Shown: piece by piece, positions 24,087 to 34,548 of the stretch
Layout: every line of letters starts with the position of its first letter
Position numbering within the stretch: position 1 is the stretch's first letter
Source: Macrothele yani
Taxonomy: Eukaryota > Arthropoda > Arachnida > Araneae > Macrothelidae
Assembly: GCA_039090855.1 (NCBI GenBank)
Contig: CM076997.1
Location: forward strand, 166,934,709 to 166,998,708
DNA length: 64,000 nucleotides
Direction: 5' to 3'
Position numbers and translations under genes: made by a program
The notes under the pieces: generated by a model
Told to the model about the DNA's origin: nothing
Database searches by the model: none
The model's input: the letters and a program-made list of their open reading frames with translations, nothing else

Positions 24087-25308
24087 CACTGAGTGGCCAC
24101 TTTATTATGACCATCCCCTCAGTACTTCGTTGGGCCACCTTCTGCCTTTAATACTGCGTCGATTCTTCATGGCATGGACTCCACGAGATGTTGATAGATG
24201 ATTTGTGGAATCTGAGACCATGCTTGATGAATAGCACTTTCCAGGAGTGTGAGATTGCAGGGTTGTGGATCCAGCTGTCTGATGGCTTGTTCAAGTTCAT
24301 CCCAGAAATTCTCAATGGAGTTGAGATCAGGAGATTGTGCGGGCCACCTAAGCAAAGTAAACTCACCCGCATGTTCCTGAAACCAATCCTGTACAATACG
24401 AGAGCTATGGCAGGACGCATTATCTTGTTGAAAGTAGTCATTGCCATTGGGATAAACCATCCACATGACAGGACGCACTTGGTCTGCAACGATGTTTAGA
24501 TATGATGTGCCAGTCAGACGTTAATCAACACGAATTAAAGGGCCCAAATCATGGCAGGAAACCATTCCCCAAACCATAACGTTGCCTCCTACAGCTTGAA
24601 GGGTTGTAGCAATGCATTTGGGGTCCATGTTTTCGTGCTGTTTCCGCCAAATTCTCACTCGGCCATCGGCATGGTGCAACTGAAAACGTGATTCATCGGA
24701 AAACATAATTTGTTTCCAATTATCGACTGTCCAATCCTTGTGCTCCTGTGAGAACTGGAGACGTTTTCTCTTGTTAAGTGCAGACAGCAAAGGTGTTCGA
24801 ACAGGCCTTCGGCTGCCATATCCCATCCGATGCAGTGTACGGCGAACAGTGTGCGCAGAGATCATTTAAGGGGATCCTTGATTAAGATAGTCTGTAATTT
24901 GCTGCACTGTTGCCCATCTGTTGTGTGTTACCAGTCTGGGCTCTCTCCGTTTCGCCTGAGAAGTCACTAGTCGATGAAGATCAAACGTTGCACGTAGAGA
25001 ACCAGTTTTTTGGCTGACAGTCCAGTCTTTAAACTTTTTAACAACAACTGCTCTGGAACATTTCACGATTGCGGCGGTTTCGGTGATACTCGCTCCGTGG
25101 CACCAAGCTCCTACAATCATCCCACGTTGAAAGTCCTGAAATCTCCTTTTTACCCATCTCGTCACCCAAAAATCACTTCTACTACTGTCGCAAGCACTAA
25201 GCTTTCCCTTTTATACTAGCCTCGCCCTCTGGCGGAAACAGCGTGCAGCCATAGCTCATTTGCTTAAAACTTTCAGGTGGTGATAATAAATAAAGTGGCC
25301 ACTCAGTG
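24087..25308 (-). mobile_element. Tc1-like element inserted in RTE copy D, 1222 bp
   Basis: Terminal repeats start CACTGAGTGGCCACTTTATT; TA flanks are at 24085-24086 and 25309-25310. Removing the element and one TA rejoins GTGGAATATATAGAGCTATG, exactly the uninterrupted RTE sequence seen in copy A at 587-606. The insertion is therefore precise and later than copy D. Confidence 0.97.
24164..25165 (-). pseudogene. Tc1-like transposase (DD36E), two stops only
   Basis: A single frame of about 333 codons without frameshifts: MTRWVKRRFQDFQRGMIVGAW at 25165, stop TAA at about 24866-24868, stop TAA at about 24519, end at 24164. Domains: helix-turn-helix (SITETAAIVKCSRAVVVKKF, residues about 25-45), second DNA-binding part (TISAHTVRRTLHRMG-like), FSDESRF, WGMVSCHDLGPL, FQQDNASCH and SPDLNSIENFW. 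The second Asp and Glu are 36 residues apart, the spacing of the described DD36E group; assignment to that group is inference. Length is normal for a Tc1 transposase. It is the best-preserved DNA-transposon gene of the window. Confidence 0.92.
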
Positions 25309-26276
25309 TATAGAGCTATGTAAGACAGGTCGAAAACGTACCACTGAAGGCATAAGGAAAGTCAATTGTGAACTAGTAAGGAAAGCAATTGAAAGTAACC
25401 AGAACTTGAAAAAAGCATAGGGACATTTCAGTAAAGGATGAAAACAGATTATGGCCCTGAAAAAAAAGATGGTTCTGTAAAAAGAAATAGATGTGAAATT
25501 TTGACAAGAGTGAAATATTTCCACACAGAACTATATGGTAAGGATGATACACCTATTCCAGTCATTCAGAAAAATACAAGTACCGAAGTTCCTCTAGTCC
25601 TCCCGGCAGACGTTACACATGCAATTAAGAAATTGAAGCGGGAAAGAGCTCCAGGAGAAGATGGAATTATCGTGAGCATTGTGCAAGAAGCAAGTGGAGA
25701 AGTAGAAACTACATTAGCTCAAGTTTTCACCATATGTCTCAATGAAGGAAAGATTTTGGGGATTGGAACAATGTTAGAATGATCCTGCTCCATAATAAAT
25801 ACGGCATTGAGGATATGAGGAACTACCGGTTCATCAGCCTGCTAACAGTAGTTTACAAAGTCTTCACTAAGATTATTACACATCGCTTGAAGATAAAATT
25901 GGACATGGTTGAATTCAGACGTGTCTACAGCCCGTAGATCATATCCATGTACTGAGAATTAATTGAAAGCACAAGGGAATATGAACAACCATTATACATG
26001 GCTTTTATTGATTTTAAAAAGGTCTTTGAATCCGCGAAACCATCAGCAGTTACAATGCCTTCGAAATCATGTGGTATTGAAGATGAATATATAGACATTA
26101 TTAATAACATCTATGAAAATAAAAGTGCAAAGACTCGGTTATTTGAGGATACAGCACCAACAAAAATTGAAAAAGGAGTGACACAAGGTGACACCACATC
26201 TTTCAAAATCTTCAATACAACATTTCAAAGTGTCTTTTAATCAATAAACAGTGAAAACAAGGGGATACAAATTAAT

Positions 26277-26615
26277 ACAGACATTTGACGAGGACCAAGT
26301 GTATCAAACAGAGGTCATTGCTCTTTCCACGATTATAAGTGAGTCACGGAAAAATTCTCATTGGCCGCTACGGGGAATCGAACCCAGGGTCTTCCAGTCA
26401 AGCGGCGGATATGCTTCTAGTGCACAAGAAGCAGCCTGCCAAATTGGCTTGGCAGTTAGTGTGTGTGAGTCTGGAGGAATTCGAGGCCGTTGTGGTGCAG
26501 TGGAAGCATATCCGGCGCGTGACTGGAAGACCCTGGATTCGATTCCCCGTGGCGGCCAATGATAAATTTTTCTGTGACTGACTTATAAACGTGGAAAGAG
26601 CGATTACCTCTGTTT
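26277..26615. mobile_element. Foldback SINE: two tRNA-derived SINEs head to head
   Basis: Two arms of ~122 bp, 26305-26426 and 26494-26615, are reverse complements at roughly 90% by eye and flank a 67-base spacer. Each arm holds a tRNA-like head; in the right arm 26485-26557 folds as a 73-base tRNA (GGCCGTT with GGCGGCC acceptor stem, box A GTGGTGCAGTGG, box B GGATTCGATTCC). The whole sits between direct repeats 26261-26276 and 26616-26631 (14 of 16 identical) that match one stretch of the RTE sequence, so it entered RTE-D as one unit. A 28-base extension precedes the left arm. The two pol III promoters point outward, away from the spacer. Confidence 0.85.
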
Positions 26616-27108
26616 GGGGATAAAGATTAATGGAGTTTATGTAACTCACCTTCATTTTGCTGAATACGTAGTCATTTTTGGAACTGTCACTTCAGAGCTG
26701 CAGAGTAAGATCCAGGAAATTTCTGACAAAAGTAAAAAATGTGGGATAAAAATGAACTTTCAGGCAATGAAAATGTTGTACAGTGCTTTTTCAAGAAATG
26801 AAGATTTCGCGATTGATGGGGAAAAGTTTGAAGTAACCGATACATACATTTACCTTGTACAACTAATGTCAAGCTAGGGCCACATTGAAAAAGAAATTAA
26901 TCGGCGTATAAAACTTAGCTGGAGACCTTGTGGAAGAAACAGTAGAATTTTAGAGAGCAATATGCCATTATGTCTTCAAAAAAGTGTTTAACCAATACAT
27001 CCTTCCATTGCTTACGTACGTAGCAGAGACGTGGGCGTTAACTTAAAAAAGACATGCAAAGGCTGTAGACAACTGAAAGAAGCCTACAAAGAGGCATTCT
27101 TCTTTTGT

Positions 27109-27166
27109 CCTTATCCACGAATTCCTCTACTTACCGGAAAGATAAAAGCGGAATTCGTGGATAAGG
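27109..27166. repeat. Hairpin inside RTE-D, perfect 17-bp arms
   Basis: 27109-27125 is the exact reverse complement of 27150-27166 (loop 24). Copies A and B have only the right-hand sequence. The left arm is an inverted extra copy of nearby sequence, as template switching would make. Confidence 0.85.
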
Positions 27167-27461
27167 AAAATGACAAGAGTGGAAGTCATCCTGATCAGAG
27201 TATATTCACCTAAATGGCAGTGGACTGCACATGTTTCCAGAAGAACGGGCCACCAATGGACAACCTAAATTTTAGACTGTATTCCAAGGGACAGAAAAAG
27301 ACCCAGAAGAAGACCTTATGGGAGATGGATGGATGAAATTCGAAAGCATGCCGGAATAACATGCAGGAGATTGGCTCAAGACATACAGTTGTGAAGAAAT
27401 TTGCGAAGACCTTCATCCAGTAGTGTATTGATAATGGTTAACAATGATGATGATATGTATA

Positions 27462-28593
27462 TACAACTTGAAGCTCCTGGGAGTGTGACCACAAGACGCT
27501 GGGATGACAGTTTATACGAGGCGTGTCATTGAACAAAACACAGCTTCTCGCTGGTCACTGAAAAGAATCTCACGCCACACTTCTTCTATCTGGTACCAGA
27601 AGTTGTTTTCGGTCTCTAGTGAGTCGAGCTGACTGGTCAGATTTCGTGCCATGCTTTCCAGCCGCCCCAGTGGTCTAAGGGCTGGCTCATGAACATTCGT
27701 CCGAAATGGGTTAGGGTTCGAATCCCGGTGAGACATGGGTGTGTGCACTTGTCTTATTGCACTGGCTCTCTCCATTCTTTGAGCCAGTGGACATAAATTA
27801 GGACACTGGTTCCAGGGAGAGAGAGAGCCTGTACAATAAGACAAACACATTTGGAATTTTCCAGTTGCACACTGTGGTCGTTATACCCAATCCAAAAATG
27901 CATGCTTTCCCATACATGTCCAAAGGGCAAAAGACCTGGAAGGCATGCAGGCCAGTGGAGAAGGGACATTCTGCGGTGACCAATGTATTGTCGCACAGTG
28001 CACCTCCCATGAAGCTAAGCAGTGCTTTGTTCGAAGCTGCCACCGGGAACATTTCGCATGTAAGGTAATTGTACAGAGAACAAAACGTTATTGATGTATC
28101 GTTGGCTGTTCAATGTCTTTGAAATGCGTACTAGGAGGAGTGTGAATAGTATCCAACAATATCCCATACCGTAACGTAGCCTGTCCCGGCTGTATGATGC
28201 CCTAAAAAAACTGTCGCCTGCAGCTGTTCACCACACCGTCACCACACGACGATACGCCCACCATGGTGCATAAGATTGAAAACACTCATCAGAAAACTTT
28301 ATGCGCTGCTAGTCTTCATTCAGTACTTGGTATCATTTCAAACTGAGGCGTCGGACCTGTAACATGAGGAAAGTGCCAACGACGGTCTGCGCGCTACAAA
28401 TTCCGTCTGCCACAAATGACTTTAAACTACTTCATAGCGTGAGAAGCCTACCAGCGTCGCTGTTTCGGAGATAATCTTACCAATGCGTCATGACATAACG
28501 ATCTGGCATTCGTCGATGACAGATAAATCCTTTGCTTTTCTCATGTTGAAACGAAACGAAATGCTGACTGTGAGAGCTCCAAACCTGGTATTA
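27462..28593 (-). pseudogene. Remnant of a Tc1-like element, carrying a SINE
   Basis: Read on the minus strand it starts near 28525 with MRKAKDLSVIDECQIV, a Tc1-type helix-turn-helix, then SETATLVGFSR. Later come FLGHHTAGTGYVTVWDI-like and CDNTLVTAECPF-like pieces, and a stretch corresponding to MSLLHWPACLPGLLPFGHVW near the third catalytic position (27970-27930), where the usual Glu is Gly. Many stops and frame changes. The ends share a weak TTG(A/G)AGCTC-type inverted repeat next to TATA, starting where the RTE-D tail stops. The SINE at 27660-27900 splits it. Confidence 0.6.
27660..27900 (+). mobile_element. tRNA-derived SINE (family A) with an internal inversion
   Basis: Head CCGCCCCAGTGGTCTAAGG and box B GGGTTCGAATCC match the other family-A copies. 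A 10-bp target duplication CATGCTTTCC lies at 27650-27659 and 27901-27910. In the body, 27748-27789 is followed by its own reverse complement at 27804-27845, replacing the usual ACGGGCGACTGCTTATAG segment, before the normal 3' end GTGGTCGTTA resumes at about 27875. Confidence 0.88.
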
Positions 28594-28595
28594 TA

Positions 28596-29949
28596 CAACG
28601 GCCGTTCCATAAAAACTGAGGCAAAACCACACAGAAATGAAGAAATATAGGTACAGCAACATATATGTTATTCTTTCTCAAAGTGTTTTCCCTCGGACGA
28701 TATGCCACGGTCGCCATCGTTCAGTCCACATTTCAAAGCATGTGGCGAAGGCATTTTGTGGAAGCTGTTTTAGCGATCCCCGTACAGCTCGAATAACGTC
28801 AGCATCTGTACTGAATGTTACGCTACGCTACGGAACTGCTCCTTCATTGTAAAAAACAACCAGAAATCGTACGGGGCGAGCTCTGGACTGTAGGCAGGCT
28901 GTGAAATGATTTCAATACTGCATTTCGTAAGAAAATGTTAAACACAAACAGCCACATGTGGGCGGGCGTTATCATGGTGTAGGGTCCACTTGGTCATTAA
29001 TTCCGGTCGCTTAATCGATATGTGTCGTCGTAGACGCTTCAGGACTGAAATGTAATACTCAGCATTGACAGTAGTTTGTGGAGGAACGGCATGCTGGTAG
29101 ACTACACCTTTATGATCAAAGAAAATAATCAAGATCACATTCCTTGCTGATTTGGTTTGGCGGACTCTTCTCGGATGAGGCGAGCCTGTGTGTTTCCAGA
29201 CACTCGTAGCGAGCTTCGTGAGGGGAATCGAAATAGTGGAGCCATGCCTCATTGGCAGTTATAAGTGTGCTTAGAAAGTTTGGATCCTTTGCAATCATTT
29301 TCATTTGTTTCTACTCATGACACACCTGAACTCAGGCTAACAATTGTTCTCTCGTGAGGTGACGAAGTACCCATCTAGAACAAACACACACCATGTAGCA
29401 CTAATGTGTCACGTAAAATGCGGAATGCCGACGTTTTGGAAATATTAGCTGATGCCTCTATGTCTTTACACGTCATTCGTCGATACTCTTGCAGAATTGC
29501 CCAAACAGTGTTAACAATACGCTCCGTAACAACACTTTCAGGTCTGCCAGGCGTAGGAGCAAGCTCTGCTGACAAACTCTCTATTTTGAAATCATGGCGC
29601 CATCTAAAAATCATTGACTCATCCAAGCATCCTAATGAAAACATCATTGTAAGCTTTTTTTTATTAAATCAACTGCTTCTGGAGCTGCTTCACCCAAACG
29701 GTAACAACATTTTATCACAAAACGCAATTCACTTCTTAACTCTAAATAGCTCTCCTCCATAATTGTATGGCGAAATGCAGACGTACCTTAAACAACTGCG
29801 CTATAACAAAGCCAGAATCTTTTGCCAGGGCTAATAACGGCTGCCAAAGATACTTCCTTAATTCAGTTAGTTGTTGCGAGGTTATTTTTCCCCTTCGTCA
29901 TGTTGCCAACTTAAAACATTTACTCTCAGTTTTTATTGAACTACCTTTG
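28596..29949 (-). mobile_element. mariner-like element, ~1354 bp
   Basis: Left end CAACGGCCGTTCCATAAAAA pairs with the reverse complement of the right end (CAAAGGTAGTTCAATAAAAA; both continue CTGAG). TA precedes the left end (28594-28595), shared with the end of the preceding Tc1 remnant. On the right the expected TA reads CA, a decayed duplication. Confidence 0.75.
28800..29760 (-). pseudogene. mariner transposase (DD34D), catalytic residue lost
   Basis: Starts MEESYLELRSELRFVIKCCY at 29760, an N-terminal mariner domain, then shifts frame into the linker (PTPGRPESVVTERIVNTVW). The first catalytic motif reads TANEAW where active relatives have TGDETW, so Asp is Asn. The second, LHHDNARPH (about 28975), is intact but a stop follows. 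The third is recognisable as SPELAPYDFWL near 28880. Frameshifts, stops and loss of the first Asp make it inactive. Confidence 0.82.
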
Positions 29950-31464
29950 CATGTATTATTCGCGACCTTTGCACGTGAAGCTAATTGGATACATGCGCGT
30001 TTATTTGCATAGCGCACAAGTGGGTTTACCGTTTTGGCTGATCGGTGTACATGCCATGTTCTTCATTCGTACGTTCAGTCAAACTGAAAGTATCGGTCTC
30101 TGAAGCTTTTTTGACGAAAGTAATATTGTAAATATTTGATAATCCCAGAGAAATAATTATCTTAACCGGAAAAAATTGTTGTACTTCTCTTTTTTTAAAC
30201 AGCAGCTGTATGCAGACTTTCTATCCTTCAGCCAAAAAGAATATTGAGGTGTGCGTAGGATCAAAGAATATCGTAAGTAATATTAATAAAGAAAGTTTAT
30301 TACTTAAGGCAAAATATTAAAATAATTTTTATGGACTTGTCAAAATGTATTGGAAATACGTGTCTCTCCCGATACAGACTTTCTATTATTTAGTTGTTAT
30401 CGCCAGCGTTGTTCTTTATTTGAATTTAAAATTTAGAACATATGAACCGCATGCTTTTGTCCACACATTTCATCGCTGCCATCCATAACATCTCTGAGAA
30501 GTGGTAGAATTACGTCCATGCAAATCACATAAGCGTGGTGTTGGCGCTGACATGCTAAAACTTTTAATTCCTAACTCTATGATCGCGCTCAGATATACTG
30601 TAATTATGCTTGCAGAAAGTAATATTTTGCTATGTATGGACTATATTACCACAGTGAGTTCTAGCCAAAAAAGAAAAAAAATACAGAACAGGATTTGTGA
30701 AAGACTATCTCACTGATTTTACCAAAATACAACATCCACCATGCCATGGTCAAAACTGACTCCACCTTCAATACTCCGTAGGAAATGTAGCTAAACGATT
30801 GGTTCGTAATGTAGAGACTGTACAACTTTTAATTTTATTAGGTTACAGAGCTCTTTAAGTCGCCTGAAGGCCAGCTATTCTTAAGCAAAGAAGAGTAACC
30901 ACTATTACAGATAACCGGAACTAACAAATGATTCTAATGGACACGTACCGTGATTATCTCTGTATCAACTGGATCTTCTAAAGCAGCAGGCGCATACTTC
31001 CAGACAAACCGGCGGCTTAACATAACGCAGGACTTTAGTTCACGCTATTAATGTTGCAACACAATACATTTTTAGCTGAAAATCAGCAAAACTCAGAATG
31101 CAAAAGCTCACGAAACGAAATCCATGCAGTCGAGGCCTGGATTTATTTTAAATGAAATTATGACTAAATATAGGTGTAGCCACGTGGTAGGATGGCCTAA
31201 CCCACCATTTCTATCTCCTAATTCTAAGAATAATGTCGAATATCAGTAGAATAATCATGTTGCCCCCATTCGTACGACACTGGGATAATACACTGAATGT
31301 GATGTCTTCATCCCTAGATTAGAAGCATCCTTCTGGGTGTTTACCTTGGAATCTCATTCTCATAACGGTTTTTAAACGTCACAATTGACGTAACGATGGA
31401 TCGTAAAATTCGTAGTGGTGGAGTGGGGCAGGTGCCACTCTCCACATCTCTGGAAATTAAACCA
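29950..31464. other. No recognisable feature
   Basis: AT-rich sequence with short chance frames on both strands. I see no repeat structure, transposon ends or tRNA-like boxes. Confidence 0.5.
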
Positions 31465-31639
31465 CAGAGGGTGTTTAGAAAGTAATGCCTCCATATTTAT
31501 ATACAAGCCCAGCGGCAAGGTGTCAAATTGAAATAAAAAAAAAGAAACAAAGCTCAGAATTTCCACTTTATTTCACATATTTTATTATTCTACATACTCT
31601 CCTCTTACGTTCGATATAGGCACGCTAATGTTTAACAAG

Positions 31640-32170
31640 TTTGTTAAACCCGTCTCTGTAAAAATCTTGAGGTTGTTCTCGGAACCATTTCCTCGTAGTG
31701 GCTTGAACATCTTCGTCACAGGTGAACTGAATTCCTTTCAGATGTCTCTTGAAACCCGTCTCTGTAAACATTTTGCGGTTGTTCTCGGAACAATTTCCTC
31801 GTAGCGGCTTGAACATCTTCGTCACAGGTGAACTGAAATCCTTTCAGATGTCTCTTGAAGCCCGTTTCTGTAAACATTTTGCGGTTGTTCTCGGAACAAT
31901 TTCCTCGTAGGGGCTTGAATATCTTCCTCATAGGTGAAATGAATTGCTTTCAGATGTCTCTTGAAACCCGTCTCTGTAAAAATCTTGTGGTTGTTCTCGA
32001 AACCATTTCCTCGTAGCGGCTTGAATGTCTTCCTCACAGGTGAACTGAATTCCTTTCAGGTGTCTCTTGAAACCCGTCTCTGTAAAAATCTTGAGGTTGT
32101 TCTCGGAGTCGTTTTCTCATAGCGGCTAGAACATCTTCGTCACAGGTGAACTGAATTCCTTTTAGATGCC
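31640..32170. repeat. 106-bp tandem repeat, five units, inside a mariner gene
   Basis: The word AAACCCGTCTCTG (or a one-base variant) recurs at 31646, 31752, 31858, 31964 and 32070, exactly 106 bp apart. Units differ at only a few sites, for example CTCACAGGTGAAC against CTCATAGGTGAAA. Each unit is a copy of the transposase C-terminal coding segment. Confidence 0.95.
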
Positions 32171-32868
32171 TCATGAGGGCAGAAAACGACCAGAAGTCCA
32201 ACGGCGCCAAGCCTGGACTATTGGTAGGGTGTTCAAGAACTTGAAAAGCGATTTTCTGTATGGTTTCTGAAGTGAACGCACTGGCGTGGGGTTTGACATT
32301 TTCATGTTGCAGAATCATTTGTATTTTACCGATGCATCCGGTTTGTTATTTTGCCCTAACCTTTCAAGGTCCCCTAACCTTTCAAACCTTTCAAGGTCTG
32401 ACTTGATTAGTCGTACCTTTGACCATGTGCAACTGACGAATAATGCTTCTGAAGTCCGAGAACACAATGAGCATGCCTTTAACTGCATTTGAGTTTTGAA
32501 TTGCTTCGCTCGAGGAGCAGATGGGTGTCGGCATTCCAACGAAAAATTTCCATTTCCGGGTCATAATGCTGTACTCAACTCTCATCACCTGTGAAAATGC
32601 TTTGAACAAAATCGCTTCCATATTTTACATAGCGAGCAGGTAACCTTTGGCATGTTTCAAGTCTTGATTTCGTCATTTTAGTCGTTAGGAGACGCGGTAC
32701 CCAACGGGCACACACTTTCGTGAATGGAATACGGGGTTACACCGTACAATACAAATTTTGAAGATGACAATCCGTTTTTTGGTGATCCCGTATTTCATTT
32801 ATGATTTATCTGCTCCTGCGGACAATCACGGGATAGGATTTTTAACCTCCAGATTCGCTAAACATGAA

Positions 32869-32870
<2 letters not shown>

Positions 32871-32903
<33 letters not shown>

Positions 32904-33112
32904 ATTGGAGGTTTAACGACCACCGTGAGCAACTCATTGGGCTATAAGCAGTCGCCCGTCCCTAATTTAGGGTCACTGGTTCCAGGGAAGGGAGAGAGCC
33001 AGTGCCGTAAGACAAACATAACATCCATGCCTAACCGGGATTCGAACCCGGACCCCTTACGGACGAATGATCAGAGGCCAGCGCGTTAGACCACTGCTCC
33101 ACCGGGGCGGCA
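32871..33112 (-). mobile_element. tRNA-derived SINE (family A) with long poly(A)
   Basis: Minus-strand SINE with an 11-bp perfect target duplication AAACATGAATA (32860-32870; 33113-33123). The tail is ~31 T on the plus strand. Head near 33112-33030 holds box A (TGGTCTAACGCGC side) and box B GGTTCGAATCC. The long intact tail suggests a young copy. It lies inside the mariner remnant. Confidence 0.95.
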
Positions 33113-33189
33113 AAACATGAATATTGCTTGCTTCGACTAGCGAATCCTGTGATGGTTATATTCAAATTAATCGGAAACTTGAGACTTGG

Positions 33190-33275
33190 TCGTTGTGGGT
33201 GGTGTAGTGGTTAGCACACACGTGCACTATCTGGGAGACCTGGGTTCGGTTCCCGTCCAGGACAACGAATTAAAT
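33190..33275 (+). ncRNA. tRNA-like head of SINE family B
   Basis: GGTGGTGTAGTGGTTAGCAC (box A) and GGGTTCGGTTCCC (box B) in tRNA spacing, ending AGGACAAC, which pairs with the start GTTGT. The following CGAATTAAATTTT resembles the SINE body at 47262-47625. It lies inside the mariner remnant; target duplication not found. Confidence 0.6.
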
Positions 33276-33831
33276 TTTCACATATTATCTGAGTACACAC
33301 TTTGTTGTATCCTATTACGTTAGCAATGTCATTAACACTGCCTACATTAATGTTCATCTTACTTGCAAATAGTTATCTGCGCTTTTCTCAATTTTTCCTG
33401 ATGATCTCACGGACTTTTTTCCTGTTCAAATAGCAAGTTGCTATTACAAGCTACCCTCACTGCGGCTGATTCTTTACGTCCAACGTTCCTCCATTGTCCT
33501 TTGATTTTCTTACCCAACGACGAACAGTTCTTATATCCAAAGTTCCAAAACCAGAAAATGTCACTAATCTATCGTGAATTTCTTTGGGAGGTACATTTTC
33601 ATGAGTTAAAAGCTCAGTAACTGATCGTTGTTTGACACCCACCCATACAGTTAAAAAAGAATCATCCATTTTAAACATAATTAAATACGAACAAATAGAT
33701 TTCAGCATTTCTTTTAAGTAATAAAATGAAGCTAATGGCACAAAAATTGTTTGCTGTCTGGCTGGTTGCTAGGCAATAAGTCACGCGCGACACACTTTCA
33801 CGGAGGCATTACTTATTAAACACGACTTGTA

Positions 33832-34326
33832 TCAGCAGTAAGACGAGTTCGTGGTATAGCCTTTTTCAAGTACGTTAAAGTTGATGTTGCTATAGAGATA
33901 AATGTATTCTCACAATATACTGTATCATCTTCTGCGCGACAAAAGGTAAACGTGCTTCCTTGATTTCTTCATAGTTCTACTTAATTAGGTTTCGCATCGA
34001 AACTAAATGCTTGGTCTTCTGCGCCTTCGCTGAAGACAAATTGGGTTTATTATAGTCCTTCGGGAACTGCCTCTTTTCAATACATTTATTTCTAAACGAT
34101 TTTATTTGTTTCAGTTTCTTTTTCTGCAATTCAGAATTCTACTTCGCTTTATTGTACCATAAGATTTCTAGCATCCCTCTTTTAAAATAATTTTGAAATT
34201 TCTGCAATAGGAAGTAGTAGGTAAACCGAAAGAAGAATTGATTGCTGCTCTGCTATATTTAGCTTAATGAACGTAATGTTCCACGTAATTTTAAACAATT
34301 CATCTGTATTAGTTTCTCGCTTCTAG
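33832..34326. other. No recognisable feature; polypyrimidine before the candidate exon
   Basis: AT-rich non-coding sequence. Its end (34309-34326, TTAGTTTCTCGCTTCTAG) looks like a 3' splice site. Confidence 0.4.
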
Positions 34327-34474
34327 GAGGAGCGACATGGAAAGTGAAAATGAAGAGGCAACGTATTATCTCAGCGATCCTGAAACGTCACCTAGTCCAG
34401 GGGAATCTTTTGAATTTTCTGAAGCAGAATGTGACGTGCCATGGAGACAGACGATGAAAGAAAGGCCTGTTTGA
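34327..34474 (+). CDS. Candidate terminal exon, 45 residues, unknown product
   Basis: An ATG at 34337 opens 45 codons to TGA 34472-34474. The peptide is acidic and rich in Ser/Pro/Glu (SDPETSPSPGESFEFSEAE, residues about 13-31), unlike transposase frames. Directly before it is a polypyrimidine tract plus AG (34325-34326); 68 bases after the stop is AATAAA (34543-34548). These fit the last exon of a host gene, in which case the frame may continue from an upstream exon (AGG AGC GAC precede the ATG in frame). No family recognised. Short acidic frames arise by chance, so this is the best host-gene candidate here but not proven. Confidence 0.3.
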
Positions 34475-34542
34475 CTGTTGCACTGATAAAGAACAATTTG
34501 AAAACCTTGAAGGAAATATAACATGCTGTTTCTCTGGATTTA

Positions 34543-34548
34543 AATAAA
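34543..34548 (+). terminator. Possible poly(A) signal AATAAA
   Basis: Canonical hexamer 68 bases beyond the stop of the candidate exon. In AT-rich DNA the hexamer is common, so it supports the exon only in combination. Confidence 0.3.

Larger units (their letters stand above)
22957..27441 (+). pseudogene. RTE endonuclease-reverse transcriptase, copy D, heavily broken
   Basis: Pieces in order: N-terminus and endonuclease start (22957-23118, stop in place of CGC/TCC codons), endonuclease (23360-23668), linker (23721-24017), then after the Tc1 insertion linker and RT start (25438-25782), RT core (25998-26240), after the SINE the FADD region changed to FAEY (26614-26877), and C-terminal scraps to 27441. 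Many stops and frameshifts. Next to the C-terminus a local inverted duplication (27109-27166) has made a hairpin. No function is possible. Confidence 0.85.
22795..27461 (+). mobile_element. RTE retrotransposon, copy D, decayed and interrupted
   Basis: The 5' UTR words of copies B and C (AAAGGGGCTCTGACGACC, CTATCCCACACT) appear at 22815-22900. Coding remnants run to 27441 and a GATGATGAT tail to about 27461. A Tc1-like element (24087-25308) and a foldback SINE (26277-26615) interrupt it. Divergence is clearly greater than among A, B and C. Confidence 0.9.
31626..33741 (-). pseudogene. mariner transposase (DD34D), broken, with C-terminal unit duplication
   Basis: N-terminus near 33650 (KQRSVTELLTHENVPPKEIHDRL, then IRTVRRWVRKSKDNGG) is a mariner helix-turn-helix domain. 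The first Asp is in TGDES followed by a stop where Trp is expected (about 32590). The second motif reads LQHENVKPH, Asp changed to Glu. The third is LAPLDFWSF, 34 residues further on. The C-terminal segment (HLKGIQFTCDEDVQAATRKWFREQPQDFY) is repeated five times at DNA level; 106 is not a multiple of three, so the frame shifts at each unit. Two SINEs also split the gene. Confidence 0.82.
31465..33829 (-). mobile_element. mariner-like element enlarged by duplications and SINEs
   Basis: The ends share (G)TGTTTA-AAGTAATGCCTCC-type inverted repeats (31471-31492; 33803-33824). TA follows on the right (33830-33831); on the left it reads CA. At 2365 bp it is almost twice normal length because of a five-unit 106-bp array, a SINE (32871-33112) and probably a second SINE near 33190. 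Confidence 0.78.

Noticed and set aside
33190..33275. A functional tRNA gene
   Set aside because: Boxes A and B are good, but the stems are imperfect and the same head occurs in the foldback SINE at 47.3 kb.
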